Source of the DNA: Notolepis coatsorum
Lineage: Eukaryota > Chordata > Actinopteri > Aulopiformes > Paralepididae
Length of the DNA stretch: 64,000 bases
Direction: 5' to 3'
Assembly: GCA_963971535.1 (NCBI GenBank)
Contig: OZ020590.1
Coordinates: 151,456,034-151,520,033, forward strand
A model generated the notes under the pieces. The model saw only the letters and a list, made by a program, of their open reading frames with translations. It was not told the origin of the DNA and made no database searches. Of this stretch, positions 10,665-20,846 are shown one piece after another (positions within the stretch are counted from its first letter, which is position 1; each line of letters begins with the position of its first letter). The translations under genes were made by a program, and so were the position numbers.

Positions 10665-12488
10665 TGTAGCAGTCTGGAAAATATGGTATATTATTCAGAA
10701 CTGCTGACTGTGTTTATATCCCTTTTTGTACACAAAGACATTCTAACTAGTGTCATTGATTCACACGAACAATGACACAAACATCCCCGTCCAAAGAGCA
10801 TGTGAATACAGATCATAAATGACAGTATTGATTCATATTTTACAGTGCATCTCCCCGTGTGACTGGCAGGCGGGACCAGCAGGGGGCAGTAGCAGGCAGA
10901 GAGTGGCGGAGAGAGCTGAGAGATGATAAAGGGAGGAGTGCAGCGGAAGTCGTTCTCTTCGGCAGTGAACTTGACAACGAGAAGTCACGTCTAACGGGGG
11001 GGCTCTGGATAGCCCCGTTGCTGACTTTATGCCGGAGTGCCCCGTGGAACAGTGACGGGTGATAGGAAGTACTGGCTAGTGGATACGATATCCTAGCAGT
11101 ACCAGTGTTATGATATTATGAACATTAAGTGCAGAGTCAGGCACTAAGAGTCGAGTTATACCTAGTTACAGTGAGCGGTATAGGTAGCGTGCGGCTAAGG
11201 ATCACAGTAGCATTGCTCGTGTTATACCTAGTTACAGTGACGGTATAGTCTGCGTGCCAGAGACGTACGGGACATCCAAGCAGTCTGCCCGGGCGTCAAC
11301 AGCTGTCTGCACCGGAGAGCAGCAGCACACCTGCTCCAGGCTGCCTGCAGGACACGGGGAGTTCTTTACCACCAGCAGAGTTCGCCCAGCACCAGCTCAG
11401 CCAGCACTGCCTCTCTGCTATAGCTCCGCCTGCTAGCACCTGCGGCGCGAGTGTTCGACGCCATCTTGCCACCAGGACGGTGGTGGAGCGGCGCGGCCGC
11501 CATTTTGGTAGAGTAAACATTAGGGCTTCGGCGCCCAGGATCTATTGCACCTTACACAGTGTGGAGCGGCCTGCGGGTGAAGTTAACGTTGCTAACTGCA
11601 GACCCCAAACATTACATTACATGCCGGCATTAGCATAGGGCTTTTGTTTTGGTAATTGTGGGCCCACACTTTGGTTTTATTTCCTTTTCTTTGAGCGTGA
11701 TACAATGTGTGTGTATTAATATTTTCCCATTCAATTAACCCTTCCCTGGGGGGGGGAAGTTACAGACCTGGTGCATTATAATTAAAGCCTTTTGAGGTAT
11801 TATTCTGGCCGTATAATTAAAGCCTGTTGAGGTATTATACAGGGTGAAGACCCAGACGTGGGTGATGAGTCAAACACAGTGAAGTATATTATCCCGGATA
11901 GTAACCCAGAGGTGGGTGCATAATATACGTGTTTATGAGGTATTGAGTTGAACAGCAGGGGCTATAGTAGGACTTCAGCCCAATTGGCCAGTAGTATTAA
12001 ATAATTGTAACTGAACAGTACAATTAACATAAAGACTTGAATGGGGTTCTGTGTGCGTGTCCATTCCTGTGCCCTGCATTAACTCTTTTGGTGTGGGTAA
12101 CGTATATATATGGTTAACCCCTTCCTACCCAACTCTCCCCTTTTCAGTGGAAGGTTTCTAGGGTCATTGAGGGAGGGTACTGCTTGCGGGGGGAACTCAG
12201 AGTATTTGATTACAATTCAGTCACGAGGTGTGGGAGGGTCTAAGGAGCGACTGGGAGGAGTGGGAGCGTGTTGGGGAGTACTGCTGACCGCCCTGCGACA
12301 GGGAAGGAAGACCAGAGTACCAGACCAGGTTGGTAAATCCCGGGCCCCATCCACTCACACTACCAGCCTCCAGTCGACGCCCCAGGCCCAAAGACGAGGG
12401 TGCAGCCAGACAGAGTTCTGCTGTGTCCAGCTACCTCCTGACTGCCAGCAACCGTTCCCACGAAGCAGGGATAATCCACCCTGCTACA
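10665..12488 (+). repeat. 3' LTR
   Basis: A direct copy of 6419-8241 that differs by one extra G in a G-run and one substitution in the parts I compared. Gag ends 111 bp upstream, leaving no room for pol. Confidence 0.95.
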
Positions 12489-12670
12489 TATATCTGTAGA
12501 TACTAGCCTCTATCTATCTATACATTTTGTACATGTCCCTTACCTACTCTTACTAGTTACGCTGCTGGCCAGTATGACTTACTACCATAGTGTCTTTATA
12601 CCTGTATCACTGTACATGTTAATACTATATCTATATCTGTACATATCCCTTACCTACTCTTACTAGTTAC

Positions 12671-13033
12671 TAGGGGTGTAAAGGTACACGTATCCGTACC
12701 GATTCAGTGTGTACCATACCGTACCGAACGGCTGTGTACCGAACGAATACAACGGTATGTTAACCAATAACGACTGCCCACTGGGGGCTGTTTTTTTCAC
12801 AATCTAATATAATAATAATAATTTTTTTTCCCTTTACAAGTCGATTATTAATTTCAATATAGAATATTTGTTGACAGCCCTACAAGTACAATTAGTTACT
12901 GCACACTACATCACCCCTGAGTGGAACATGGAAAGCCAAACTTTCCCCCACTGTACCAAAAACCCGTACCGAACCGTGACTTCAAAACCGAGGTACGTAC
13001 CGAACCGTGGTTTTGTGTACCGTTACACCCCTA
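12671..13033. mobile_element. Short non-autonomous hAT element (MITE)
   Basis: Ends TAGGGGTGTAA(A/C)GGTACAC in inverted orientation, flanked by the 8-bp target duplication CTAGTTAC at 12663-12670 and 13034-13041. It is absent from the matching part of unit 2 (about 34090). It has no coding capacity. Confidence 0.92.
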
Positions 13034-13198
13034 CTAGTTACTATATGTATATCTGTACATATCTCTTACCTACTCTTACTAGTTACGCTGCTGGCCATTA
13101 TGACTTACTACCATAGTGTCTTTATACCTGTATCACTGTACATATTAATACTTAATACTACAACTCTGTACATACATCTGATTAGCACTAATACTAAT

Positions 13199-13330
13199 CA
13201 GTGGCTCGGGAGGTAGAGCAGTCATCTGGTAATCTGGAGGTTCCCAGTTCGATTCCCCTTCTCCCGGGCAGCGTGTCGAAGTGTCCTTGAGCAAGACACT
13301 TAACCCCTAACTTAACCCCATTGCAGTAGT
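13199..13330 (+). mobile_element. tRNA-derived SINE
   Basis: A tRNA-like head with an A-box (TGGCTCGGGAGGTAGAGCAG) and a B-box (CAGTTCGATTCCCC) is followed by the GTCCTTGAGCAAGACACTTAACCCC motif of fish SINEs. The same insertion is at 34161-34290, so it predates the duplication. Confidence 0.85.
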
Positions 13331-13440
13331 CGAGGGAGGCGAGACGTGACTGTCGATTGGACGAGGAGTTGGGTGGCTTCATTTGTCAGCAAGGGGCGGA
13401 TCCTTCTGCCGTTGCTCAGGAGGAACATTCCATGCAGGGC

Positions 13441-14306
13441 AGGGATACAAACTGGTCAGACTACTGCTTGACCTTACTCCTAGAACCCACCTCACCCCTG
13501 CCCACTTTGACAACCTAGGCTAGGATGGCTTAGAGTAGACGACAGAGTACAGCAACTTGCAATGGGCCTGGTCTACAAGATACACTACACGACTAAAGTA
13601 CCCATGTCCATGTCAAAATACTTCCCAAAGGCCAGTGAATACCACGATCACAACACCAGAGGGAGCTCCACAAATCATGTCAAACCCAGATTCGGCTCAA
13701 ACAAGGGACTAAACACGTTTCGCAATTATGCCACATCAATGTGGAACGCCCTACCCACAGCTGTAAAGGAATGTGAATCACTACCCACTTTCAAAGAGCA
13801 CCTACGGGAGACTGCAGTTGGAAACTGGCCCCTGTAAATGTCTAAACCCAACCCCCTCCAATGTACAGTAAATGTCCTAACCCAATAATACACAAGACCC
13901 TCTTCTTGGGACCAAGTAAGGTTTAGTCGATATTCCAATGTACAGTTTTGCTTGTAGTTTCCCCCACCCACCTCCAATGTACAGTCCCCCCCCCCCCCCA
14001 ACCTCCTCCAATGTACAATTTCTACGTCAAATGTATATACTCTCTTTTTTAGACTCTTTTTGTATCACAAACAGTACTGTATTTGTAAATCTGGTATGTC
14101 ATAAATGTATAGATGTAGCAGTACTGTCTATCTGTATGTTGTGTATGTCATATATGTTATGATGAATTGAAAATGGGGGACCCTGATGTAAACAAGATGA
14201 AAGTCTTTCTCTGGTCTGCATCCCCTTAACAATTATGTGTATTAAGCTGTACTGTATTGTACCCATTCTGCAATCTGTTAATAAAGTTTTCAATCAATCA
14301 ATCATA
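13441..14306 (+). mobile_element. LINE-A 3' portion
   Basis: The final ~130 codons of the LINE-A ORF (NKLVRLLLDLTPRTH is partly preserved; a short deletion removes part of FKTALKEHL) are followed by a 3' UTR with repeated CCTCCAATGTACAGT motifs and an (AATC)n tail. It is paired with 34411-35275 in unit 2. Confidence 0.9.
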
Positions 14307-15138
14307 CACGGCACACTGAGGCCTACAACAAAGTGACCGGATCTTCCTTTATTCATTATGTTGATTGTACTGTAGCACTATTTTACTCTGTCCATTCTAT
14401 TGCATAATTTTACTATCTATTCTATTCTACTATTCTATTATTGCACTGTATTATTTTACTCTGTCTATTGCTTTTTATTACAGGTTCAAAACTGTCAGGT
14501 ATTAAACTGTGTGGGTATCAAACAAGAGACTGTCAGGCTTTAAAACTGTGTAAGAACCAGGCCTAGAACTGCACCCTGAGAGGGAACTGCACTCTGAGAG
14601 GGAACTGCACCCTGAGAGAGGGAACTGCACTCTGAGAGGGAAATGCACTCTGAGAGGGAACTGCACTCTGAGAGGGAACTGCACTCAGAGGGAGGTTCGA
14701 AGGGTCAAAGTGGGTATAAGACAGGAGGGAAGACTGTCAAGTTTTAAACTGTGGATACCAAACAGAGAAGGTAAAGACGACTTTGAACTGTTGAACAGTA
14801 ATCCAGAACTATTTTATTGCACTGTAAAAAAAAATTCAAATAATAATTTGCATGGAATAGCGCACAAACTAAAGTATGTAGAAATTAACTGGTTAGTCAG
14901 TCTTGGACTATAAACAATGCCTGTCAAATGAGCCATGCTATTGTCTCCATAGCTATAATACAGAACACACAATGGGTCCGCAAACATCGCTAAAATGGTC
15001 AATAACGCTGGCGCCATTGAGTAAAGATGGGAAAAGAGCGTGGCGGTCATGAGTTAACAGGGACGGGGTTGAATGTGAACTAGATGAGGGAGGGAGGGAC
15101 GTGAGTTTGTTTCTTCTCTGGTGTGAATCCTCATGCAT
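14307..15138. other. Shared unit flank with an 18-bp minisatellite (14570-14692)
   Basis: No gene. Seven or so units of ACTGC(A)CTCTGAGAGGGA-type sequence are present; the same array is at 36425-36550. The TTAA at about 14500 is the unoccupied target of the piggyBac-like element found in unit 2. The segment 14820-15138 also lies downstream of the zinc finger exon in units 2 and 3. Confidence 0.75.
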
Positions 15139-15600
15139 AAGATAAGATAAGATAAGATATTCCTTTATTGATCCCCTTGGGGAAATTCAGGCATCATAGC
15201 AGCATGGGGGGAGGGGGGAGGGGTACAGGTAGTAAAACAACACAGTATACAGGTAGTAAAAGACAACACAGGCAGTGTAAACAATTTGATCAATATGGTC
15301 AATATAATTTACTATCTGACTAGCTGAGGAATATTCACATTATTCACAGTGTCACATAAGGTGCAGTATGCATGAGGTAGTGTTATAATTTACTATCTAC
15401 TGAGTATACATTAATCAAAGTACCAGGGTAGTCTACTTTGTCCCCCTTGGGTTCCTATAAGTCCCAGGTCAATGTCTGGTAGCAGTCGCTGTCGCTGCCC
15501 CCTGTTGTGGGGCCTGGAGGCTGCTAGTCGCTGCCCACTGTTGTGGAGCCTGATGGCCGCTGGTATGAAGGACTGTCCGAGGCGGTTAGTTGAGTGTCCC
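15139..15600 (-). mobile_element. 5'-truncated LINE 3' end inserted in zinc finger tail
   Basis: On the minus strand it encodes a SFIPAAIRLHN motif typical of the last codons of fish L2/CR1-like LINEs. It ends GGGGATCAATAAAGG followed by a TATCT-type tail (seen here as AAGATAAGATAAG). It is absent at the same place in units 2 and 3, where ATGCATGTCTTTATA or ATGTATGTCTTTATA is uninterrupted. Confidence 0.85.
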
Positions 15601-15719
15601 ATGTCTTTATATATGCCTTCCAGGTAAATCCTTTCCCACAAACTTCACAACTAAATGTTTTCCCCCGAGTATGAGTTCTGATATGTACTTTTAAGTCACG
15701 TTTTGCACCAAATATTTTA
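15601..15719 (-). pseudogene. Out-of-frame remnant of last zinc finger(s), unit 1
   Basis: In another frame the minus strand reads [17 protein letters not shown] and then CEVCGKGFTWKAYIKT, one and a half further C2H2 fingers. A missing TG pair at the stop of the main frame separates them from the gene; unit 2 still has that pair. Confidence 0.75.
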
Positions 15720-17677
15720 TCACAGTGTGCAACTATAGGGCTTTTCCCCCGTATGGCTTCTCGTGTGTCTATTCAGGTCTCCCTGTCTAGTATATCTTTT
15801 AGGACACAGTGTGCAACTATAGGGCTTTTCCCCAGTATGGCTTCTCATGTGACTATTCAGGTGTCCCTGTGTAATATATTTTTTAGGACACAGTGTGCAA
15901 CTATAGGGCTTTTCCCCAGTATGGCTTCTCATGTGAATATTCAGGTCTCCCCGTTTAATATATCTTTTAGGACACAGTGTGCAACTATAGGGCTTTTCCC
16001 CAGTATGGCTTCTCATGTGAATATTCAGCTCTCCCCGTGTAATATATTTTTTAGGACACAGGGTGCAACTATAGGGCTTTTCCCCAGGATGTCTTCTCAT
16101 GTGAATATTCAGGTCTCCCCGTTTAATATATCTTTTAGGACACAGTGTGCAACTATAGGGCTTTTCCCCAGTATGGCGTCTTATATGGTCTTTTAGGTGA
16201 GATTTTACACTAAATCTTTTAGGACACAGTGTGCAACTATAGGGCTCTTCCACAGTATGGCTTCTCATGTGTACTTTTAGGTTAGATTTTACACTAAATC
16301 TTTTAGGACACAGGGTGCAACTATAGGGCTTGTCCCCAGTGTGGCTTCTCATATGTGCTTCCAAGAGTGTAATGGTAGTACATTTCTTGCCACAAACAGT
16401 ACATGTCATGTGAGTTTGAAAGTGAAGTTTTAAGCTCTCTGTGGGTTCTAAATGTTTTCCACACAAACCACAGTCAATAAGATGGACTTCAAGATGGGGC
16501 ATTAAAGCTTTCCTATTAGGAAAACATTTCCCACACACTTTACAGCTCCAGGTCTCACATGGTATTTGGTTTGATAATTTCACCTCATGGGATGAAACCA
16601 CAGAGCTCTTCAACTGGTTGCTGTTAGACAAACTCTGTCCTTTGTTTTTCTGTGTCTTCTTTGATGTCAGTGAGTTTAAACCAGGATGAGGTTCACTAGT
16701 CTCCAGCCAATCATCACTGTCATCAGTATCAGTTCCAGAACAGTCTGAAGAGAGGAGCTGGCCATCTGTAGTTGGTTCTAAATCACCAGCTGGATCTAAG
16801 TTACTGACTGGTTCTGATAATCCACAGTCCTCTCCATCAGGTTCTGTTTTCATCTGTTCTGTTGAGGTGCTGGCTAGAGGCTCTGTCTCTCCGTTTTCCT
16901 CAGTCTGGGTTTGGTTAAACCATGAGGACTGAGGTTTCTCTTCATCATCTTCACTCTTCACAGGGACAGGGTTGAAGGTGAACTTGATATCAGCCTCCTC
17001 CAGACCTTGAAGCTGCTCTCCCTCCTGACTGGTCCAGAGTTCCTCCTGTTCCTCTTTAATCTGTAGGAGCTCTGGGTCCTGGGTTTGGTTAAACCATGAG
17101 GACTGAGGTTTCTCTTCATCATCTTCACTCTTCACAGGGACAGGGTTGAAAGTGAACTTGATATCAGCCTCCTCCAGACCTTGAAGCTGCTCTCCCTCCT
17201 GACTGGTCCAGAGTTCCTCCTGTTCCTCTTTAATCTGTAGGAGCTCTGGGTCCTGGGTTTGGTTAAACCATGAGGACTGAGGTTTCTCTTCATCATGTTC
17301 ACTCTTCACAGGGACAGGGTTGAAAGTGAACTTGATATCAGCCTCCTCCAGACCTTGAAGCTGCTCTCCCTCCGGACCGGTCCAGAGTTCCTCCTGTTCC
17401 TCTTTAATCTGTAGGAGCTCTGGGTCCTGGGTTTGGTTAAACCATGAGGACTGATGTTTCTCTTCATCATGTTCACTCTTCACAGGGACAGGGTTGAATG
17501 TGAACTTGATGATATCAGCCTCCTCCAGACCTTGAAGCTGCTCTCCCTCCGGACAGGTCCAGAGTTCCTCCTGTTCCTCTTTCATCTGTAGGAGCTCTGG
17601 CTGCTCCCTCAGACTGGGGCTCCTCTCCTGCTGTTCAGGGGGAACCTCCTCTTCACAGACAGAGAGCTGTGGGGGGT
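15720..17677 (-). CDS. C2H2 zinc finger protein, unit 1 (3' coding exon)
   Basis: A predicted nuclear DNA-binding transcription factor, seen as one large terminal exon. The upper end is set at 17677, where TTCTGCCTCCCTCCAG gives a polypyrimidine tract and AG acceptor; the upstream Met of the open frame is therefore intronic and the true start lies in an unseen exon. The exon opens with [16 protein letters not shown], then four 58-aa acidic modules (EEQEELWT...[11 protein letters not shown]...PVPVKSE), a Ser/Thr/Asp-rich linker, and ten full C2H2 fingers. Fingers 1-3 are divergent; 4-10 are YSCTLCPK type with TGEKP linkers. It stops in finger 11 after YSCTL because of a 2-bp deletion. The acidic module and finger arrays are internally tandem, which favours length change. 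Confidence 0.88.
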
Positions 17678-17756
17678 CTGGAGGGAGGCAGAATAATAAC
17701 ATGAATAGTTGTAATTGCTGTCACCATTGGAAAGCCACCCATTTTAAGAATTCACA

Positions 17757-18601
17757 CATGTTCTTCCTGTGCCCCAGGACAGTTCAGTCAGTATGTTCTT
17801 CCTGTGCCCCAGGACAGTTCAGTCAGTATGTTCTTCCTGTGCTCCAGGACAGTTCAGTCAGTATGTTCTTCCTGTGCCCCAGGACAGTTCATTCAGTATG
17901 TTCTTCCTGAGGACAGTTCAGTCAGTATGTTCTTCCTGTGCCCCAGGACAGTTCAGTCAGTATGTTCTTCCTGTGCCCCAGGACAGTTCAGTCAGTATGT
18001 TCTTCCTGAGGACAGTTCAGTCAGTATGTTCTTCCTGTGTCTCAGGACAGTTCAGTCAGTATGTTCTTCCTCAGTATGTACTGACATACTGACTGAACTG
18101 TCCTGGAGCACAGGAAGAACATACTGACTGAACTGTCCTGGAGCACAGGAAGAACATACTGACTGAACTGTCCTGGAGCACAGGAAGAACATACTGACTG
18201 AATGTCCTCAGGAAGAACATACTGACTGAACTGTCCTGGGGCACAGGAAGAACATAGTGAATGAACTGTCCTGGATCACAGGAAGAACATACTGACTGAA
18301 CTGTCCTGGAGCACAGGAAGAACATACTGACTGAACTGTCCTGGAGCACAGGAAGAACATACTGACTGAACTGTCCTGGAGCACAGGAAGAACATACTGA
18401 CTGAACTGTCCTCAGGAAGAACATACTGACTGAACTGTCCTGTAGCACAGGAAGAACATACTGACTGAACTGTCCTGTAGCACAGGAAGAACATACTGAC
18501 TGAACTGTCCTTGAGCACAGGAAGAACATACTGACTGAACTGTCCTGGAGCACAGGAAGAACATACTGACTGAACTGTCCTGGAGCACAGGAAGAACATA
18601 G
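17757..18601. repeat. Palindromic 35-bp minisatellite, unit 1
   Basis: Units of CAGTCAGTATGTTCTTCCTG plus TGCCCCAGGACAGTT run in plus orientation to about 18070. Then, across CAGTATGTACTGACATACTG, the same units continue in inverted orientation to 18601. Some units are 29 bp, lacking TGCCCC. Arms are about 315 and 515 bp. Open frames through it exist only because the unit lacks stops. It lies in the presumed intron upstream of the zinc finger exon. Confidence 0.95.
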
Positions 18602-18860
18602 ATGGTGAAAAAACGAGGTAGTTAACTATGTCGGCCCATGATTAAAATGACATAAATGATGCAACATACAGATATATATCATGACATAAATGACATACAG
18701 GTATACAGTACTGGTACATTTGTGACATACAAGATATGCAAATATACAGTAGTTAAACAGAGATCTTAACAGAAAATATATACATACGAGGGGGAGGAAA
18801 CTATACATTAGGAGGGAGTGGGTGGGTGGGTGGGAGGGGACATGTGTATTGTGAATTGTG
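18602..18860 (-). mobile_element. Diverged LINE-A 3' UTR fragment
   Basis: On the minus strand it resembles the LINE-A 3' UTR: a CCCACCCACCCACTCCC tract and TATGTCATAAATGT-like motifs. It is present in the same place in all three units, so it predates the duplication. Confidence 0.6.
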
Positions 18861-18993
18861 TATTGTGAAAGCCAAGGTAGGCGATTCAATAATGTTACTA
18901 GATCAACTGATCTTTACATTTGAATTTTTTTTCAAATAGTCTACTAGTACAAATGTTTGGATCAAAATGCTGATCGGTACTTTGGTACTTCGT

Positions 18994-19175
18994 TCAGACG
19001 GGAGAGGAGAGGAGAGGGGGTGTTTGCCTCCTTTCCTCAGACAATTCTTTGCACTCTTCTCCCTGATTTGTAATAGCTTTTGGCAATCTGAAGTACTCCA
19101 AATGCTTTTCCCGGTCCGACCGATTAGTACAGCCAAAAACACAACAATAATTGACCCTTTTGAGCAACAATGAAC
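18994..19175 (-). pseudogene. THAP-domain first-exon remnant, unit 1
   Basis: The minus strand encodes VNYCCVFGCTNRSDREKHLE followed by YFRLPK, the start of a THAP (C2CH) zinc-binding domain: two Cys, then the FxxLP-type Phe-Pro motif. The frame is lost before the downstream Cys/His pair and the invariant Trp. The codon before VNY is AGG where family members usually have the start ATG (inference). Its 5' side is separated from its promoter by the element at 19184-20742. Confidence 0.75.
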
Positions 19176-19942
19176 AGGAACAGGGCCCCGTTCCCCGTAC
19201 CTGGCTAACTGAGTTAGCCGGATAATTTCCAGTATAGCCTGACTTAAGCCGGACCTTTCTGTTCCCCGACGCTCGATTGTCCAAATCACCATGACAACAG
19301 ATCAAAAAGTTTGAGCCTGGTCGAGAGCAGGCTTAAGTTCAGTTAGCTGGATGAATCATGGCCACGCCCCCGCAAAGAAATGACAGCTCGCTTCCTGAAA
19401 TGATTCTCACAGTCTAGGATCTGCATTATACCATTCTGAATTACGTTTTTGTGCTTCATTCTTCCAGAGGGGGCTTTTGAAATGTAAAATAGACCCAAAA
19501 TGCTGATACTAAATTCACGTTGTCCTAAATAATGCACGTTATATATACCGTGGCGCTCGCTAGGTGCGATGTACACATTATGTGGTTATTTTAACAACGG
19601 GCAGCATTGCAAATGTGAATCCTGCAGGGATATTTTTAATGATTGAAACCTATGGCTCGTTTGGCTCCGATTCCTTTCATATTCTCTGCTGTGGGAGCGC
19701 CTGGATTGTGTTTCATTCAAGCATAAAATTGAAGTGTCTATGTGTGGATTGTGGTTTTTGTGGATTATGAATTACGAGGAATCTGAGGATTGTTGAATTG
19801 TATCATCACTCACACGTTATTGTGATATTGTAACTGGGATTAATGCATTTGAGAATAAAGAGATAAAACTTCATTCAAAAGAAAAATATTCTAAACACGG
19901 GTCTCTTGTCCATTGATGGTCTTGGATACACAATGGATATAT

Positions 19943-20022
19943 CCCGTCTGGCACAGTGGTCCAACGGCCAGTGTTCACTCCTGGCAAGCCGGCGACCCGA
20001 GTTTGAGACCCCGCGTTTCCAA
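19943..20022 (+). tRNA. tRNA-like sequence, probably SINE head or pseudogene
   Basis: An A-box-like TGGCACAGTGG and a B-box-like GAGTTTGAGACCCC lie at tRNA spacing. The weakened B-box and location inside a transposon argue against a functional tRNA gene. Confidence 0.4.
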
Positions 20023-20179
20023 TATAATTTTTTTTGAATATAATATTAATGATTATATGCAAAAGTAGCCTAGTTTTAAGTTAAAATATTATAAATATAC
20101 ATGCATTGAGGATGTCATTCTTTATATAGCTCTCAACGTGCACCAAATTGAAGTATTTACATTTCAAAAAGAAAACTAG

Positions 20180-20262
20180 AAGAAGTGGGATTCGAACGCG
20201 GGTCGTCCGTGTGAAAGACAAAATGCTCGACCATCAGACCACGGTGGCAGACAAATGAAACA
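20180..20262 (-). tRNA. tRNA-Glu-like sequence
   Basis: On the minus strand, GTGGTCTGATGGTCGAGCATT resembles a D-arm, CTTTCAC fits a Glu anticodon loop (TTC), and GCGTTCGAATCCCA is a good B-box and T-arm. Acceptor pairing looks imperfect, so a pseudogene or SINE head is more likely than an active gene. Confidence 0.5.
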
Positions 20263-20764
20263 TCAACCATACATCCATCAATGGATAAGAGAGCCGTATC
20301 CTTATTCTGAAACTGTTGAACTAATTATTTTCGCTAGCAAGATCTCATCCATTCCATGAACCTACTGCCAGCAGGGCACGTTTAAAGAAATATAATCTGA
20401 TTGATTGATTGGGGTAATGAGGGACTTAAAATTTGCCTATAGATTATGCATTTAACTTGTCTGCGAGGCTATTGAGCCGTACTGCAATCTGTTAATAAAG
20501 TTTTAAATCAATCAATCAATCAATGCCGTTAGAAAATCAGGATCTCTGCTCTCGACACTTGCTGTCTTCTCAGCTGAGGCGGGCGCGCGCACTGATCCTG
20601 AGTATCAAGTCTGGTTCGAGATAACGAGACTGAATCCACCTTCGAGGAACAGGAAAATCCCAGCTTCAAACATCGGGTTAATTGAATCTGGATAATGGGA
20701 CTCTTGATCGACTTAGTTGAACCAGGTACTGGGAATAGGGCCCAGTTGCGAGTTCGGTTGCGTT

Positions 20765-20830
20765 GTAAACATTCAGTATCTCCAAAATGGTCGACTTCCG
20801 GTTTGATGACGCGCCGTGAAAACGCTTGTG
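20765..20830 (-). promoter_or_regulatory. Promoter-like region of THAP remnant, unit 1
   Basis: On the minus strand, GGCGCGTCATCAAACCGGAAGT holds a CpG-rich core, a CRE-like TGACGC on the opposite strand, and an ETS site (ACCGGAAGT). GACCATTTTGGAG follows. The same motif block precedes the THAP remnants in units 2 and 3. Confidence 0.45.
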
Positions 20831-20846
20831 TGCTACAACACAGTAC

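Larger units (their letters stand above)
6419..12488 (+). mobile_element. Gag-only LTR retrotransposon, full length
   Basis: Two direct LTRs of 1823 and 1824 bp begin TGTAGCAG and end CTGCTACA. They flank a 2.4-kb interior holding a primer-binding site, a single gag ORF and a polypurine tract. TATA at 6415-6418 and 12489-12492 is the likely 4-bp target duplication. The unit 2 sequence at 33961-33990 reads straight through as the empty site. The LTRs look almost identical: I noticed one substitution (about 7210 versus 11460) and one G-run length change, which implies very recent insertion. There is no protease, RT, RNase H or integrase, so mobility must depend on an element acting in trans. 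Confidence 0.95.
19184..20742. mobile_element. PIF/Harbinger-like DNA transposon, non-coding
   Basis: Inverted ends GGCCCCGTTCCCCGTACCTGG and GGCCCTATTCCCAGTACCTGG match at 18 of 21 bases, flanked by a 3-bp CAG duplication at 19181-19183 and 20743-20745. Units 2 and 3 read GGAACAGTTGCGAG without it. A CWG-type 3-bp target points to PIF/Harbinger. No transposase is seen. It contains tRNA-like inserts and a short LINE-A-like tail at 20468-20524. Confidence 0.85.

Noticed and set aside
15753..16196. Plus-strand frame of MASHV-type repeats opposite the zinc finger exon
   Set aside because: An antisense shadow of the 84-bp finger repeat; the same shadow appears opposite units 2 and 3.
17678..17702. 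Met at 17702 (MLLFCLPP) as the true start of the zinc finger protein
   Set aside because: These codons are the pyrimidine tract and AG of a splice acceptor; the same is true at 39169 and 52234.
17769..18553. Several 100-160 codon frames rich in DSSVSMFFL and QFSQYVLP
   Set aside because: They are translations of the 35-bp minisatellite, which lacks stops in several frames on both strands; no start context or conservation beyond the repeat.
20180..20262. Functional tRNA-Glu gene
   Set aside because: The anticodon loop and B-box are good but stem pairing is imperfect and it lies within a transposon; more likely a pseudogene or SINE head.
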